Below, piece by piece: positions 34,402 through 42,386 of a DNA stretch of 64,000 nucleotides. The stretch spans positions 1,116,001 through 1,180,000 of the forward strand of contig NZ_BTPM01000002.1 in assembly GCF_036245475.1 (NCBI RefSeq), read 5' to 3'. The stretch is from Vibrio sp. 10N. Lineage in GTDB: Bacteria > Pseudomonadota > Gammaproteobacteria > Enterobacterales > Vibrionaceae. Both the position numbers and the translations under genes were made by a program. Each line of letters begins with the position of its first letter. Position 1 is the first letter of the stretch. The notes under the pieces are model-generated. The model worked only from the letters and a program-made list of their open reading frames with translations, was not told the DNA's origin and did no database searches.

Positions 34402-35274
34402 TCATGTGAGCATCTCCCCCTCACTCAAAAACCGTTTCAATATCTTAATGATAGGCAGCGCCTCTAGCTCCTTTAAATAAATCAAATAGGACTTAGACTT
34501 GGTTTCCAAGTTACGGATGCTGAGCATAGTGATATCAGGGTGCGGCTGAAACTCGTGTAGCCCGACATAGCTAATACCCAGACCATAAATACTAGCTTCT
34601 CGTACCCCTTCTCTGCTGTCGATTTCGAGATCGTTTTGAATATTGATACCGCGTTTTAGCAATTCGTCTTCTAATATTTTCCGAGTCGTGGAGCCATGCT
34701 CTCGATGAATGATCTTGGTGTTTTCTAACTCTTCTAAATCGATTTCAGTACGAGATGACAAAGGATGGGATTTGGGTACAACCAACACCACAGGCTGCTC
34801 TGCAATTTTCTGCGAGACGAGCTTAGGATTAGGATCTCGATACGCCAGCATCGCGGCCTCAAGCTCTCCAGATAACACCGCGTTGCGGATTTGCGCAGAG
34901 CCTCCAGTCGACATAGTGATTTCCACTTGCGGGTAATGACGTTTAAATCGCTCGACTAATGGCAATGCGGCTGCTGGGCTTACCGCGCCCATTTTGAATT
35001 GACCGACTTTCAAAGCTCCGTTGGCTTCAAGCAGTTTTTTTGCGCGCTCTTGAATCGAGAACATTAACGTAGTCTGTTCAAACAATTGACGACCCACATC
35101 GGTGAGTCGGTTATTGCTCCGCTGACGAAAAAACAGCGCCACGTTGTAACGCTGCTCTAGCTCTTTTACCTGCGCCGTTATGGTTGGCTGTGATACGTTG
35201 AGGGCCTTCGCCGCCTCTGAAAAACTACCCAACTTGGCGACTGTATGAAATGAGCGTAACTGTGTGTGCTTCAT
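34402..35274 (-). CDS. LysR-family regulator, phosphonate-associated
   Basis: 290 residues. The N-terminal HTH is typical (LRSFHTVAKLGSFSEAAKALNVSQPTITAQ), and the C-terminal effector domain has EREHGS-like IIHREHGSTTRKILE and YGLGISYVG. It fits the LysR group linked to aminoethylphosphonate catabolism. It is divergent from the iron alcohol dehydrogenase-phnDCE operon, and the 181-base gap contains a perfect 19-base palindrome (35396-35414). It probably activates that operon in response to a phosphonate. Confidence 0.88.
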   Translation of the reverse strand: MKHTQLRSFHTVAKLGSFSEAAKALNVSQPTITAQVKELEQRYNVALFFRQRSNNRLTDVGRQLFEQTTLMFSIQERAKKLLEANGALKVGQFKMGAVSPAAALPLVERFKRHYPQVEITMSTGGSAQIRNAVLSGELEAAMLAYRDPNPKLVSQKIAEQPVVLVVPKSHPLSSRTEIDLEELENTKIIHREHGSTTRKILEDELLKRGINIQNDLEIDSREGVREASIYGLGISYVGLHEFQPHPDITMLSIRNLETKSKSYLIYLKELEALPIIKILKRFLSEGEMLT

Positions 35275-35395
35275 AATGAGGTTCCCATCACTACACCTAA
35301 GTTCTGACTAATAACTCAAGAACTCAGTGAGTTAGCAATCCATTTCTACATCGTTTTTTTCTATGTTGCGCTCCATTAAATAGTATTTTCATTAA

Positions 35396-35414
35396 ATAAA
35401 AGTGTCACTTTTAT
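35396..35414. promoter_or_regulatory. 19-base perfect palindrome, LysR operator candidate
   Basis: ATAAAAGTG-T-CACTTTTAT, 42 bases before the alcohol dehydrogenase start and in the divergent gap with the LysR gene. Perfect symmetry over 9-base arms. It does not have the T-N11-A core alone, but its position fits a regulator site. Confidence 0.55.
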
Positions 35415-35455
35415 AAATTAAATTCATCACATCAAAACAAATTAGAGATAAATCG

Positions 35456-36547
35456 ATGTGGAAATTTAATAACCCAGTCAACATCCTATTTGGTGAAGGT
35501 TCACTGTCGGCGTTAAGGCAACAGCTCAACAACCGACGCTACGCACTAGTGACCTACGACAACGCTCACTTCGCTGCAGTTGCTACAGAAATTAAAGCGC
35601 AATGTCCGGGCTGCGTGACTGTGCTCAATCAAGTCGCAGAGAATCCAGATCTCGCCGACCTTGAGGCCATCTGCGCTGCCTTTGAGCCTCATCAAGATGA
35701 GATTGAAGTATTAGTCGCACTAGGCGGCGGTTCTGTCATCGATACCACCAAAGCGCTTGCGGTTGCGAAAGGTGAAAGCCGCATCGTGGCGAACGTCCTC
35801 AAGCAAAACGCACCTGTCGAAAACCCGCTGCCAATGGTTGTCATTCCAACGACAACTGGCACAGGAAGTGAAGTCACGTCATGGGCGACTATTTGGGACA
35901 AAAACAGCGGCTGTAAGTATTCACTCAATGACTCCGCACTATTTCCAGAAACAGCGATTTGCGATCCCGCTTTAACACTGAACCTTCCGGTGTCACTCAC
36001 CATTCAAACCGGCCTAGATGCCCTCTCCCACGCCATGGAGAGTATTTGGAATCGCAACGCGAACCCGATTTCTTTGGTTTACGCGACGGAGGCCATTGCT
36101 CTAATTCGAACAACATTACCAAAGCTGGTCAACGAGCCAGGCAACCTCGGCCTTCGAGAGAAGATGATGAAAGGCTCGCTGCTCGCCGGGCTGGCATTTT
36201 CCAATACTAAAACATCCATCGCGCACAACATGTCTTACGCGGTGACACTAGAAACCGGCTTGCCGCATGGCATCGCCTGCTCATTCACTCTGCCTGCCGT
36301 GCTCTGCTCATTTGCATTTAGTGACTGCCCAACGGCGCAGCGCTTGCGTCAGCTATTTGGAGACGATCTCAACGGTGCTGCAAAAGAGCTAGAGAGCTGG
36401 ATACACAAGCTCGATGTACATACCAGCCCAGAGCATTACGGCTACAGCAAAGAAAAATGGCAGCAAATTGTCACCGACGCACTAGACGGAGAACGTGGCA
36501 AAAACTTTCCAGGCTGCTCTCAACAATTACTGAATCAATTTATTTAA
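35456..36547 (+). CDS. Iron-containing alcohol dehydrogenase, phosphonate-associated
   Basis: 363 residues of the group III Fe-ADH family: NAD-binding ALGGGSVIDTTKALAV, then PTTTGTGSEVTSWATI, and the metal-site region GLDALSHAMESIW and TSIAHNMSYAVTLETGLPHG with the His ligands. It sits first in an operon with phnD-phnC-phnE and divergent from a phosphonate-type LysR gene, matching the known phosphonate-metabolism-associated Fe-ADH subfamily. A reasonable role is oxidation of 2-hydroxyethylphosphonate to phosphonoacetaldehyde, or the reverse, but I cannot show this. Twelve bases separate it from phnD. Confidence 0.85.
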   Translation: MWKFNNPVNILFGEGSLSALRQQLNNRRYALVTYDNAHFAAVATEIKAQCPGCVTVLNQVAENPDLADLEAICAAFEPHQDEIEVLVALGGGSVIDTTKALAVAKGESRIVANVLKQNAPVENPLPMVVIPTTTGTGSEVTSWATIWDKNSGCKYSLNDSALFPETAICDPALTLNLPVSLTIQTGLDALSHAMESIWNRNANPISLVYATEAIALIRTTLPKLVNEPGNLGLREKMMKGSLLAGLAFSNTKTSIAHNMSYAVTLETGLPHGIACSFTLPAVLCSFAFSDCPTAQRLRQLFGDDLNGAAKELESWIHKLDVHTSPEHYGYSKEKWQQIVTDALDGERGKNFPGCSQQLLNQFI

Positions 36548-36559
36548 AGGAACGACTCC

Positions 36560-37405
36560 ATGAACATGAAGCAGACACTGCTTACTCTATCTCTAGCGGC
36601 AGCATCATCGCTGACATCATTTAGCGCATCGGCACTGGATGATTTAAAAATCGCTCTGATCCCATCAGAAGATTCACGCGCCATGATCAAGCAAAGTGAA
36701 GCCCTGATCAAAGGACTCAGTGACCAATTAGGCGTTAAGGTCGAAGGGTTTGTTGCCACAGACTACAACGGTGTGATTGAAGCGTTGCGCGCAGGACACG
36801 TTGATATCGCTTACCTTGGTCCATTCTCTTATGTTAAGGCTGCAGAAATTGCCGATGTTGAAGCCTTCGTAGTAGCCGAAACAGCGGAAGCGGGTGATGT
36901 GGCTTACCACAGCCAAATCATTGCTCCAGCGAGTGCAACCGACATCAATACCCTCAAAGATCTTAAAAACAAGAACTTCGCTTTCGTCTCTCCAACGTCC
37001 ACATCTGGCTATGTTTTCCCTTACGTTGGACTCAAAAATGAAGGCATTGAGCCACGTGAGTACTTTAAGAACGTGGTTTATACCGGGGCACACGATGCCA
37101 ACATCCTCGCGGTCAAACATGGTCGAGTGGACGCAGCAACCGTTGCCGATCGCATCCTCACTTCTGCTGTAGACAAAGGCATCATCGGTAAAGATGAATA
37201 CAAAGTAATTTGGAGATCAGAATCGATCCCTGAGTCTCCAATGGTTTGGCGCAACGACATTCCTGCTCACGACAAGGCAAAGATCAAGCAAGCGTTCCTA
37301 TCCATGGAGTCGGTTCAGTTTGGTGACCAAGGTGTCGTGAACCGCTATATCGAGACCAACGATGCAGCCTACAACCCAGTTCGTGAAGCGGCGAAATTTA
37401 AATAA
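36560..37405 (+). CDS. phnD: Phosphate/phosphonate ABC transporter binding protein
   Basis: 281 residues with a Sec signal peptide (MNMKQTLLTLSL ... FSASA, then LDDLKIALIPSED). The mature part shows the PhnD pattern: VKVEGFVATDYNGVIEALRAGHVDIAYLGPFSYV, and FVSPTSTSGYVFPYVGLK, where the Ser/Thr loop binds the phosphonate group. Second gene of the Fe-ADH-phnDCE operon. The ligand could be AEP, another phosphonate or phosphite; it cannot be decided from sequence. Confidence 0.92.
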   Translation: MNMKQTLLTLSLAAASSLTSFSASALDDLKIALIPSEDSRAMIKQSEALIKGLSDQLGVKVEGFVATDYNGVIEALRAGHVDIAYLGPFSYVKAAEIADVEAFVVAETAEAGDVAYHSQIIAPASATDINTLKDLKNKNFAFVSPTSTSGYVFPYVGLKNEGIEPREYFKNVVYTGAHDANILAVKHGRVDAATVADRILTSAVDKGIIGKDEYKVIWRSESIPESPMVWRNDIPAHDKAKIKQAFLSMESVQFGDQGVVNRYIETNDAAYNPVREAAKFK

Positions 37406-37459
37406 CCCAATTCAAGGTTTGGTGCTGCCTGTGAGCGCCAAACCACAAAGAGGTAACTC

Positions 37460-38275
37460 ATGCTTAAAGTAAACAATCTCCACAAATCTTATGGTGATAA
37501 CCACGTACTACGTGGTATTGACCTAACCATTAACGAGGGAGAATTTGTGGTAATCCTTGGCCCATCAGGGGCAGGAAAATCGACACTCTTACGTTGTATT
37601 AACCGCTTAACTGAGGCCACCAGCGGCGATATTGAGCTAAACGGACACAACATCGCTCACGTTCAGGGCAAAGCGCTTACCCAAATTCGCCAAGCTGTGG
37701 GGATGATTTTCCAGCATCACAACCTCACCAAACGTCTTTCGGTCATTAAGAATGTATTGGTCGGCCGCATGGCCTCACTTCCGTTTTGGAGCTGCGCACT
37801 ACAACTGTTTCCAAAACAAGATGTTGAGGTTGCAAAAATGTGCCTAGAGCAAGTTGGACTCGCCGACAAAATCGATGCTCGTGCCGATAGCCTCAGCGGC
37901 GGTCAGCAGCAACGCGTAGGCATTGCCCGTGCACTGGCACAAAACCCACAACTGATGCTCGCCGATGAGCCAGTCGCGAGCTTAGACCCAAAGTCTTCCC
38001 GTAAGGTGCTGACATACATACAAAATAGCTGTAAGCAACGAAATATCGCAGTGCTTTGTAATCTCCATCAAATTGACTATGCGATGGAATTTGGCGAGCG
38101 CATTGTTGGACTATCCAATGGCAAAGTGATCTTTGATGGCTTACCTGAAGATCTCACACCAGAAGTCGTCAACCAAATTTATTCAGGTTTAGAAGATGAC
38201 AGCATCAGTCAATTGGTACTGCGCATGGCAGAGCAAAGACGTCAACAACGCATTCAACAAGAGAAGGTAGCGTAG
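37460..38275 (+). CDS. phnC: Phosphonate ABC transporter ATP-binding protein
   Basis: 271 residues. Walker A GPSGAGKS is at 34-41, the Q-loop is GMIFQHHNLTKRLSV, the signature LSGGQQQRVGIARAL, Walker B LMLADEPVASLD and H-loop CNLHQIDYA. PhnC-type ATPases show the Q-H-x-N-L segment after the Q-loop, as here. It drives the PhnE permease and PhnD receptor encoded on each side. Intact, unlike the ATPase of the AEP-type transporter at 20 kb. Its stop lies two bases from the phnE start. Confidence 0.94.
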   Translation: MLKVNNLHKSYGDNHVLRGIDLTINEGEFVVILGPSGAGKSTLLRCINRLTEATSGDIELNGHNIAHVQGKALTQIRQAVGMIFQHHNLTKRLSVIKNVLVGRMASLPFWSCALQLFPKQDVEVAKMCLEQVGLADKIDARADSLSGGQQQRVGIARALAQNPQLMLADEPVASLDPKSSRKVLTYIQNSCKQRNIAVLCNLHQIDYAMEFGERIVGLSNGKVIFDGLPEDLTPEVVNQIYSGLEDDSISQLVLRMAEQRRQQRIQQEKVA

Positions 38276-38276
38276 A

Positions 38277-39077
38277 ATGAAAACTCGTCAATTACAGTTC
38301 ATCGCCAATCCACCAAAGCACGGCTGGTGGATCGCATTACCTATTCTTATTGCGCTTTACGCTGTGTTGCACTGGTCGGCCATTGGTGCTCGCATGGATA
38401 TCTCAGCACTTGCTAACGGCCTGCCATGGATTTGGGATTTTCTATCTCGTATGCTGCCACCGAATATAGGCTACATTACCGAAAGCCTCATCGGTCCTGC
38501 GATTCAAACATTGCAGATCGCGTTATGGGGTACAGTTCTTGCGGTGTTATTAGCGCTCCCTATGAGCCTGCTGGCTGCAAAAAATATCACCCCAAGTAAG
38601 CCGCTATACCATATCTCTCGCCAAGTATTAAATGTACTTCGCGGTATTAATGAACTGATCTTAGCGCTTATTTTCGTTGCTGCGGTTGGCCTTGGCCCTT
38701 TTGCAGGCGTTTTAGCGCTATCGCTTCACGGCGCGGGTATGGTAGGAAAGTTCTTTGCTGAAGCCATTGAAGAAATGGATCAAGGTCCCGTTGAAGCAAT
38801 GAAAGCGTCGGGCTGCTCAAAAGCGCAAATCATTTTATTTGCAGTGTTACCACAAGTCTTTCCAAACTGGATCAGCGTGATCCTCTATCGTCTGGAGGCC
38901 AATATTCGTATCTCGGCTGTACTCGGCATGATTGGTGCTGGTGGCATCGGTTTTGAGCTAATGACATCGATGAAGATGTTTGAGTACGGCGACACGGCGG
39001 CCTGTGTGCTCGTAATTCTTGGATTGGTATTTGCTACCGACATTTTATCTGCAAAGCTCCGTCAGATGATCCGCTAA
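38277..39077 (+). CDS. phnE: Phosphonate ABC transporter permease
   Basis: 266 residues with about six membrane helices and one permease domain (ESLIGPAIQTLQIALWGTVLAVLLALP at entry). The EAA loop is EAMKASGCSKAQIILFAVLPQVFPNW, and the PhnE-specific YRLEANIRISAVLGMIGAGGIGFEL follows. It pairs with PhnC and PhnD. Starts two bases after phnC. The operon seems to end here; the next open frame is a broken adenosine deaminase gene. Confidence 0.94.
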   Translation: MKTRQLQFIANPPKHGWWIALPILIALYAVLHWSAIGARMDISALANGLPWIWDFLSRMLPPNIGYITESLIGPAIQTLQIALWGTVLAVLLALPMSLLAAKNITPSKPLYHISRQVLNVLRGINELILALIFVAAVGLGPFAGVLALSLHGAGMVGKFFAEAIEEMDQGPVEAMKASGCSKAQIILFAVLPQVFPNWISVILYRLEANIRISAVLGMIGAGGIGFELMTSMKMFEYGDTAACVLVILGLVFATDILSAKLRQMIR

Positions 39078-39106
39078 ACCTTCACTCATTTTTTGGATTC
39101 AACTCG

Positions 39107-39128
39107 GTAGACACGCGCTAGTGTCTAC
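39107..39128 (+). terminator. Hairpin after phnE
   Basis: GTAGACAC and GTGTCTAC form an 8-bp stem with loop GCGCTA, 30 bases after the phnE stop. No T-run follows, so it is only a possible terminator. Confidence 0.4.
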
Positions 39129-39204
39129 TGGGGTCTTATCCCAACAGTCGTTCAACTGCTCTAGATCTTTCCAAGTTTTAGCCACTCTCAACTTCACTTG
39201 GTTG

Positions 39205-39948
39205 ATGGCCACACCAATTCACAATCAGTTTGCGCATCCAAACGTGGCTCGGATCGGTATTAAGGTACCTATGCCAGAAGAATGTAAGAACCTCGACGAA
39301 TACTTAGATTGTTTCGCTCTGCCTCTACAAATAATGCAGAATAAAGGGGCGTTAGAGCGCATTTCGTTTGAGCTGTTTGAAGACGCGGCAAAAGAAAACG
39401 TCAAATACCTAGAGGTAAGATTTGGGCCTTTGCTCCATCAACAAAAAGGCTTAGAACTTACCGAAATCATAGACAGTGTCGCGAAAGGAATGAAACGAGC
39501 AGAAGCACTCTACGATATCCACGGCAACTACATCTTGTCTGTGCTACGTGGCATGCCAATCGATGACATCAAATCTGTCATTGATGCCGAGCGTATTGGT
39601 CACGGCGTGCACATGAAAGATCACGAGCAGGCCTACTCTATTGTAAAAGACAAGGCGATTGCGCTTGAGCTATGCCCAACAAGCAATGTGCAAACCAAAT
39701 GTGTCGCAAAGTTTGCTGACCACCCTGTGAGTGAGTTCCATAAAGACGATGTGGTCGTCACCATCAACACTGACAACCGTACTGTGTCTAACACCACGAT
39801 GACCAAAGAAGTGGAGAAGGTGTGGGAAACATTTAAACTCACTAAAGAGGACTATAGAAGCATCTACCTAAGCAGCGTATCTAAATCTTTTGCGTCCAAA
39901 GAGATCAAGCAGCACCTACTTGGTTTTGAAAGCCAAATCATGGTGTAG
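39205..39948 (+). pseudogene. Adenosine deaminase-like gene with two large deletions
   Basis: An open frame of 248 codons from ATG 39205 keeps parts of an adenosine deaminase: KNLDEYLDCFALPLQIMQ, ELFEDAAKENVKYLEVRFGP, AERIGHGVH and INTDNRTVSNTTMT. The N-terminal metal-binding HxH segment is missing. The central block with the catalytic HAGE motif is also gone: SVLRGMPIDDIKSVID runs straight into AERIGHG, losing about 90 residues. So the zinc ligands and catalytic Glu are absent and the product cannot be an active deaminase. The frame stayed open because the deletions kept phase. It lies after the phnDCE operon with no clear promoter. Confidence 0.82.
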
Positions 39949-40022
39949 CCGAGAATATGTAAGAGTTGCGGTAGCCGTCCTACTGGCTATCGCACTTCCA
40001 GCTCGACATCATTCAACTTTGA

Positions 40023-40457
40023 TCAATTAGGCTTAATCTGCGCCAGTTTAAGATAAGAGTGCAGCTCATCGTTCTTATGCTCAATCGCAGAATGAATGTT
40101 CACGTCTGCATTGCCCACTACGCCAAAGGAATAGCGATTATCCCCTTTGATGATTTCCACATGTAAGATGCCGTCAGCCAATAACCACGTCCCCTGAGTT
40201 TCAAAACGATCAAACAATCGGTACTCATTTAACGTGCCATCGGCATGAAACACCACTTCGGTGATATATCCCTCTGTGCACGTTTTGATCCAATGAGTGT
40301 TGGCTACATCGATAGGAACAAACTCTCGTTTGCTGTTTTGCCATTCCTGAAACATTATTGGATCCACGGTATCAAGACTCTCTTGAGTTGGTAATGCCAG
40401 CTTTTTAGTGTGTGACTCTCGTAGAAATAACTGGCTGAGGAGCTGGTTTTTTGTCAT
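40023..40457 (-). CDS. Hypothetical protein, about 144 aa
   Basis: I do not recognise the family. The protein begins MTKNQLLSQLFLRESHTKKL and continues with a beta-rich half (YITEVVFHADGTLNEYRLFDRFETQGTWLLADGILHVEI) that resembles small lipocalin-like beta sheets. Start set at ATG 40457, with AAAGGA six bases upstream; the open frame extends to 40517 into the neighbour's 3' end. It lies 47 bases beyond the end of the nucleotidyltransferase-domain gene on the same strand, so it is probably co-transcribed. Function unknown. Confidence 0.7.
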   Translation of the reverse strand: MTKNQLLSQLFLRESHTKKLALPTQESLDTVDPIMFQEWQNSKREFVPIDVANTHWIKTCTEGYITEVVFHADGTLNEYRLFDRFETQGTWLLADGILHVEIIKGDNRYSFGVVGNADVNIHSAIEHKNDELHSYLKLAQIKPN

Positions 40458-40504
40458 ATGAGATCCTTTGGTCGGCCATAAAGCGGCATTAAAACTTGTG
40501 TGAA

Positions 40505-41275
40505 TCATATTATCCATTTGTGGTTTAAAAACTGACTAAACCCCTCAAAAAGATAAAGTGCATCTTTAGGTGCTATTAGATCTCCAGTCGCCACCTGATA
40601 GATTTTTTCAAGCTCTTCAATATGATTCGGATAATGTCGGATGCAGGCCTCAAAACATTGTTCCAAATTTGTGTACCAACTAGGGTCACGTTCCGCGACA
40701 AAGTAATAAGCAGTTCGTAGTAACTTTTTTCCAATCACTTTTTCAATGCCATACTCTGAGCCTGTTAACAGTTTGGGGAGCATTTGTTCGGTGAACTCAA
40801 TTAGGTCGCCATTGATCGCCAATGCAATATTGTGGCTGGGCTTGTGCCATTCAAATCGTGTCGACAAATCATTGCCCCAGACACAACAGCAACAATGCTT
40901 AAGCCAAAACTGCCAGCGGTAATACTCACCGGCTTGCAAAACCTCATCGACATGACCGATATCTAAGTCGATTTTACTTATCTGCGGGTGACGCCTTGGA
41001 AAATCGCGCGCTATTTCTTTAAAAGTCTGGCGCTGGGCCTCACTCTGAGGATGTTTAAGAACAATAGAAAGATCGAGATCCGACTGGCCGATCACCGCGT
41101 TGCCGCGACCAATACTGCCGTACAGATAAATTCCATCGATTTGATCAGGCAGTGTTGCCGTCAGCTCGCCAATTGCAGCGCCCACTACGCTGTTAAAGTC
41201 CGTTTGAATATGTGAAGGTGAGTAGATGTTGCGTATGTGGCCCTGCTCATCCAACCCATTGTCGAGTTGTACCAT
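40505..41275 (-). CDS. Nucleotidyltransferase-domain protein
   Basis: 256 residues. The N-terminal part has the nucleotidyltransferase signature YLYGSIGRGNAVIGQSDLDLSI, where the two Asp residues bind metal, as in aminoglycoside and minimal nucleotidyltransferases. A later IDLDIGHVD may supply the third acidic residue. The helical C-terminus (VIGKKLLRTAYYFVAERDPS) resembles kanamycin-nucleotidyltransferase-like proteins. A run of four Cys (HCCCCVWG) is notable. The substrate is unknown and antibiotic resistance is not implied. It lies 14 bases after the GNAT gene's stop, so the two may be an operon. Confidence 0.83.
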   Translation of the reverse strand: MVQLDNGLDEQGHIRNIYSPSHIQTDFNSVVGAAIGELTATLPDQIDGIYLYGSIGRGNAVIGQSDLDLSIVLKHPQSEAQRQTFKEIARDFPRRHPQISKIDLDIGHVDEVLQAGEYYRWQFWLKHCCCCVWGNDLSTRFEWHKPSHNIALAINGDLIEFTEQMLPKLLTGSEYGIEKVIGKKLLRTAYYFVAERDPSWYTNLEQCFEACIRHYPNHIEELEKIYQVATGDLIAPKDALYLFEGFSQFLNHKWII

Positions 41276-41289
41276 CTGTTGTCCTTGGG

Positions 41290-41805
41290 TTATAACGACT
41301 TCTTCAAGCTTAATGTCACGAGGTCATCACTGTCGTATAGTGTTTGTGATGATGGCGACATCCCTAACTTTTTGAGGATCCGCAGCGACGCCAGATTCGC
41401 TTTTACTGCAACACCAAACACTTCATCTAGGTCGTGATTGTCCAGCGCAAACGTCATTGCCGCTTTCGCTGCCTCTAATGCGTACCCGAAGCCTTGAAAC
41501 TCTGGCAATAGACCGTAGCGAATATCGTGATACGGTGAATCTGGTAATTGTTCAACACCTGCATAACCAATCACGATATGGGGCTGGTCTCTAAGTGCCA
41601 CGGTGAACGTGCCAAAGCCCTTTTCCCAATGCGCTAGTTTTTGCTCCAAGTATGAACAAATATACTCGTGACCAAACGGCTTGCCGGTTGGTAGAAATCG
41701 AACGACGTCTGGATTGGTGAGCAATTTTACATAGAGATCAATGTCGGAAGGCTCGGTCACACGTAATAGCATCCTGCTGGTTTCAATTGATAACTTATCA
41801 GCCAT
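41290..41805 (-). CDS. GNAT-family N-acetyltransferase, RimJ/RimL-like
   Basis: About 171 residues. The order is a substrate strand (MADKLSIETSRMLLRVTEPSDIDLYVKL), IVIGYAGVEQLP, the acetyl-CoA loop LLPEFQGFGYALEAAKAAM, and ANLASLRILKKLGM near the end, the Acetyltransf_3 pattern of RimJ/RimL-like enzymes. It may modify ribosomal or other protein N-termini or small molecules. Start set at ATG 41805, with AAGAAG five bases before; the frame is open to 41868. First gene of a possible three-gene minus-strand run. Confidence 0.86.
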   Translation of the reverse strand: MADKLSIETSRMLLRVTEPSDIDLYVKLLTNPDVVRFLPTGKPFGHEYICSYLEQKLAHWEKGFGTFTVALRDQPHIVIGYAGVEQLPDSPYHDIRYGLLPEFQGFGYALEAAKAAMTFALDNHDLDEVFGVAVKANLASLRILKKLGMSPSSQTLYDSDDLVTLSLKKSL

Positions 41806-42191
41806 GTTTCTTCTTGTCTCTATGGATGTTTTCTTCCTTAGTTCACTATGTTGCGAATTACCTAACAAGGTTTCAAGGACTATAAGTGCATTGTGTCGTT
41901 ACCACTCACATTGTTACCTCAATTCAACCGAACAGCAGCGCTTTTATCACAAATATCGCCCAGATTTGCAGTGCCAAATATTCCAGCTTTATCCAAAACT
42001 CCATAACAGACCCCAATCCTTTGGTTTTCCATGACTTCAACCTACCAAGCTGAGTGGAGATTTACAGTGAGGATTTTTCAAGATGCACCCCATCAAATGA
42101 AGGTTGATCATAGTGCCAAGCTTTCTGATAAGTATCGCTAATGAGGCTAGTAAACAAAGATGATTAGTCCCGATAACTGCTTGTTTCTACA
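41806..42191. other. Degenerate stretch with short candidate frames
   Basis: No clear gene. Two short frames read sensibly. On the minus strand 41924-42004 encodes MEFWIKLEYLALQIWAIF and so on, a 26-residue hydrophobic peptide preceded by GGGG; it could be a small membrane protein. On the plus strand 42031-42141 encodes 36 residues starting MTSTYQAEWRFTVRIF, with no ribosome site. Neither has a family I know. Together with the relic just downstream, this looks like a decayed region. Confidence 0.35.
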
Positions 42192-42290
42192 ATGCCGCTC
42201 ACTCAACAGGGATTGAGACATTATGATATGAGCAGTTATGATGTGCTTGATACTGACTCTCTCTCGTTTACGGTTGGCTATCGCTTCTAA
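42192..42290 (+). pseudogene. C-terminal relic of an outer-membrane beta-barrel protein
   Basis: A 32-codon tail ends in DSLSFTVGYRF followed by TAA. The alternating hydrophobic pattern and final Phe are the classic beta-signal that ends outer-membrane porins. A terminator-like hairpin (42321) follows at the normal distance. The rest of the gene is not present upstream. Confidence 0.5.
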
Positions 42291-42320
42291 CGCCTTTACA
42301 GCTTGTAACTATTTACTACC

Positions 42321-42347
42321 AGAGCCACCAATCGAATTGTTGGCTCT
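42321..42347 (+). terminator. Terminator-like hairpin after the barrel relic
   Basis: AGAGCCACCAAT and ATTGTTGGCTCT pair over 12 positions with one mismatch and loop CGA. Few Ts follow. It ends just before the LysR gene. Confidence 0.55.
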
Positions 42348-42386
42348 TTGACATTTCACAGCCACAACGTGTTAGGGTCCTCGGTG

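Noticed and set aside
39121..39204. GTG at 39121 as the start of the deaminase-like gene
   Set aside because: It lies inside a hairpin, has no ribosome site, and the first 28 codons do not resemble the family.
42031..42141. 36-codon plus-strand frame as a gene
   Set aside because: Reads sensibly but has no ribosome site and lies in a decayed stretch.
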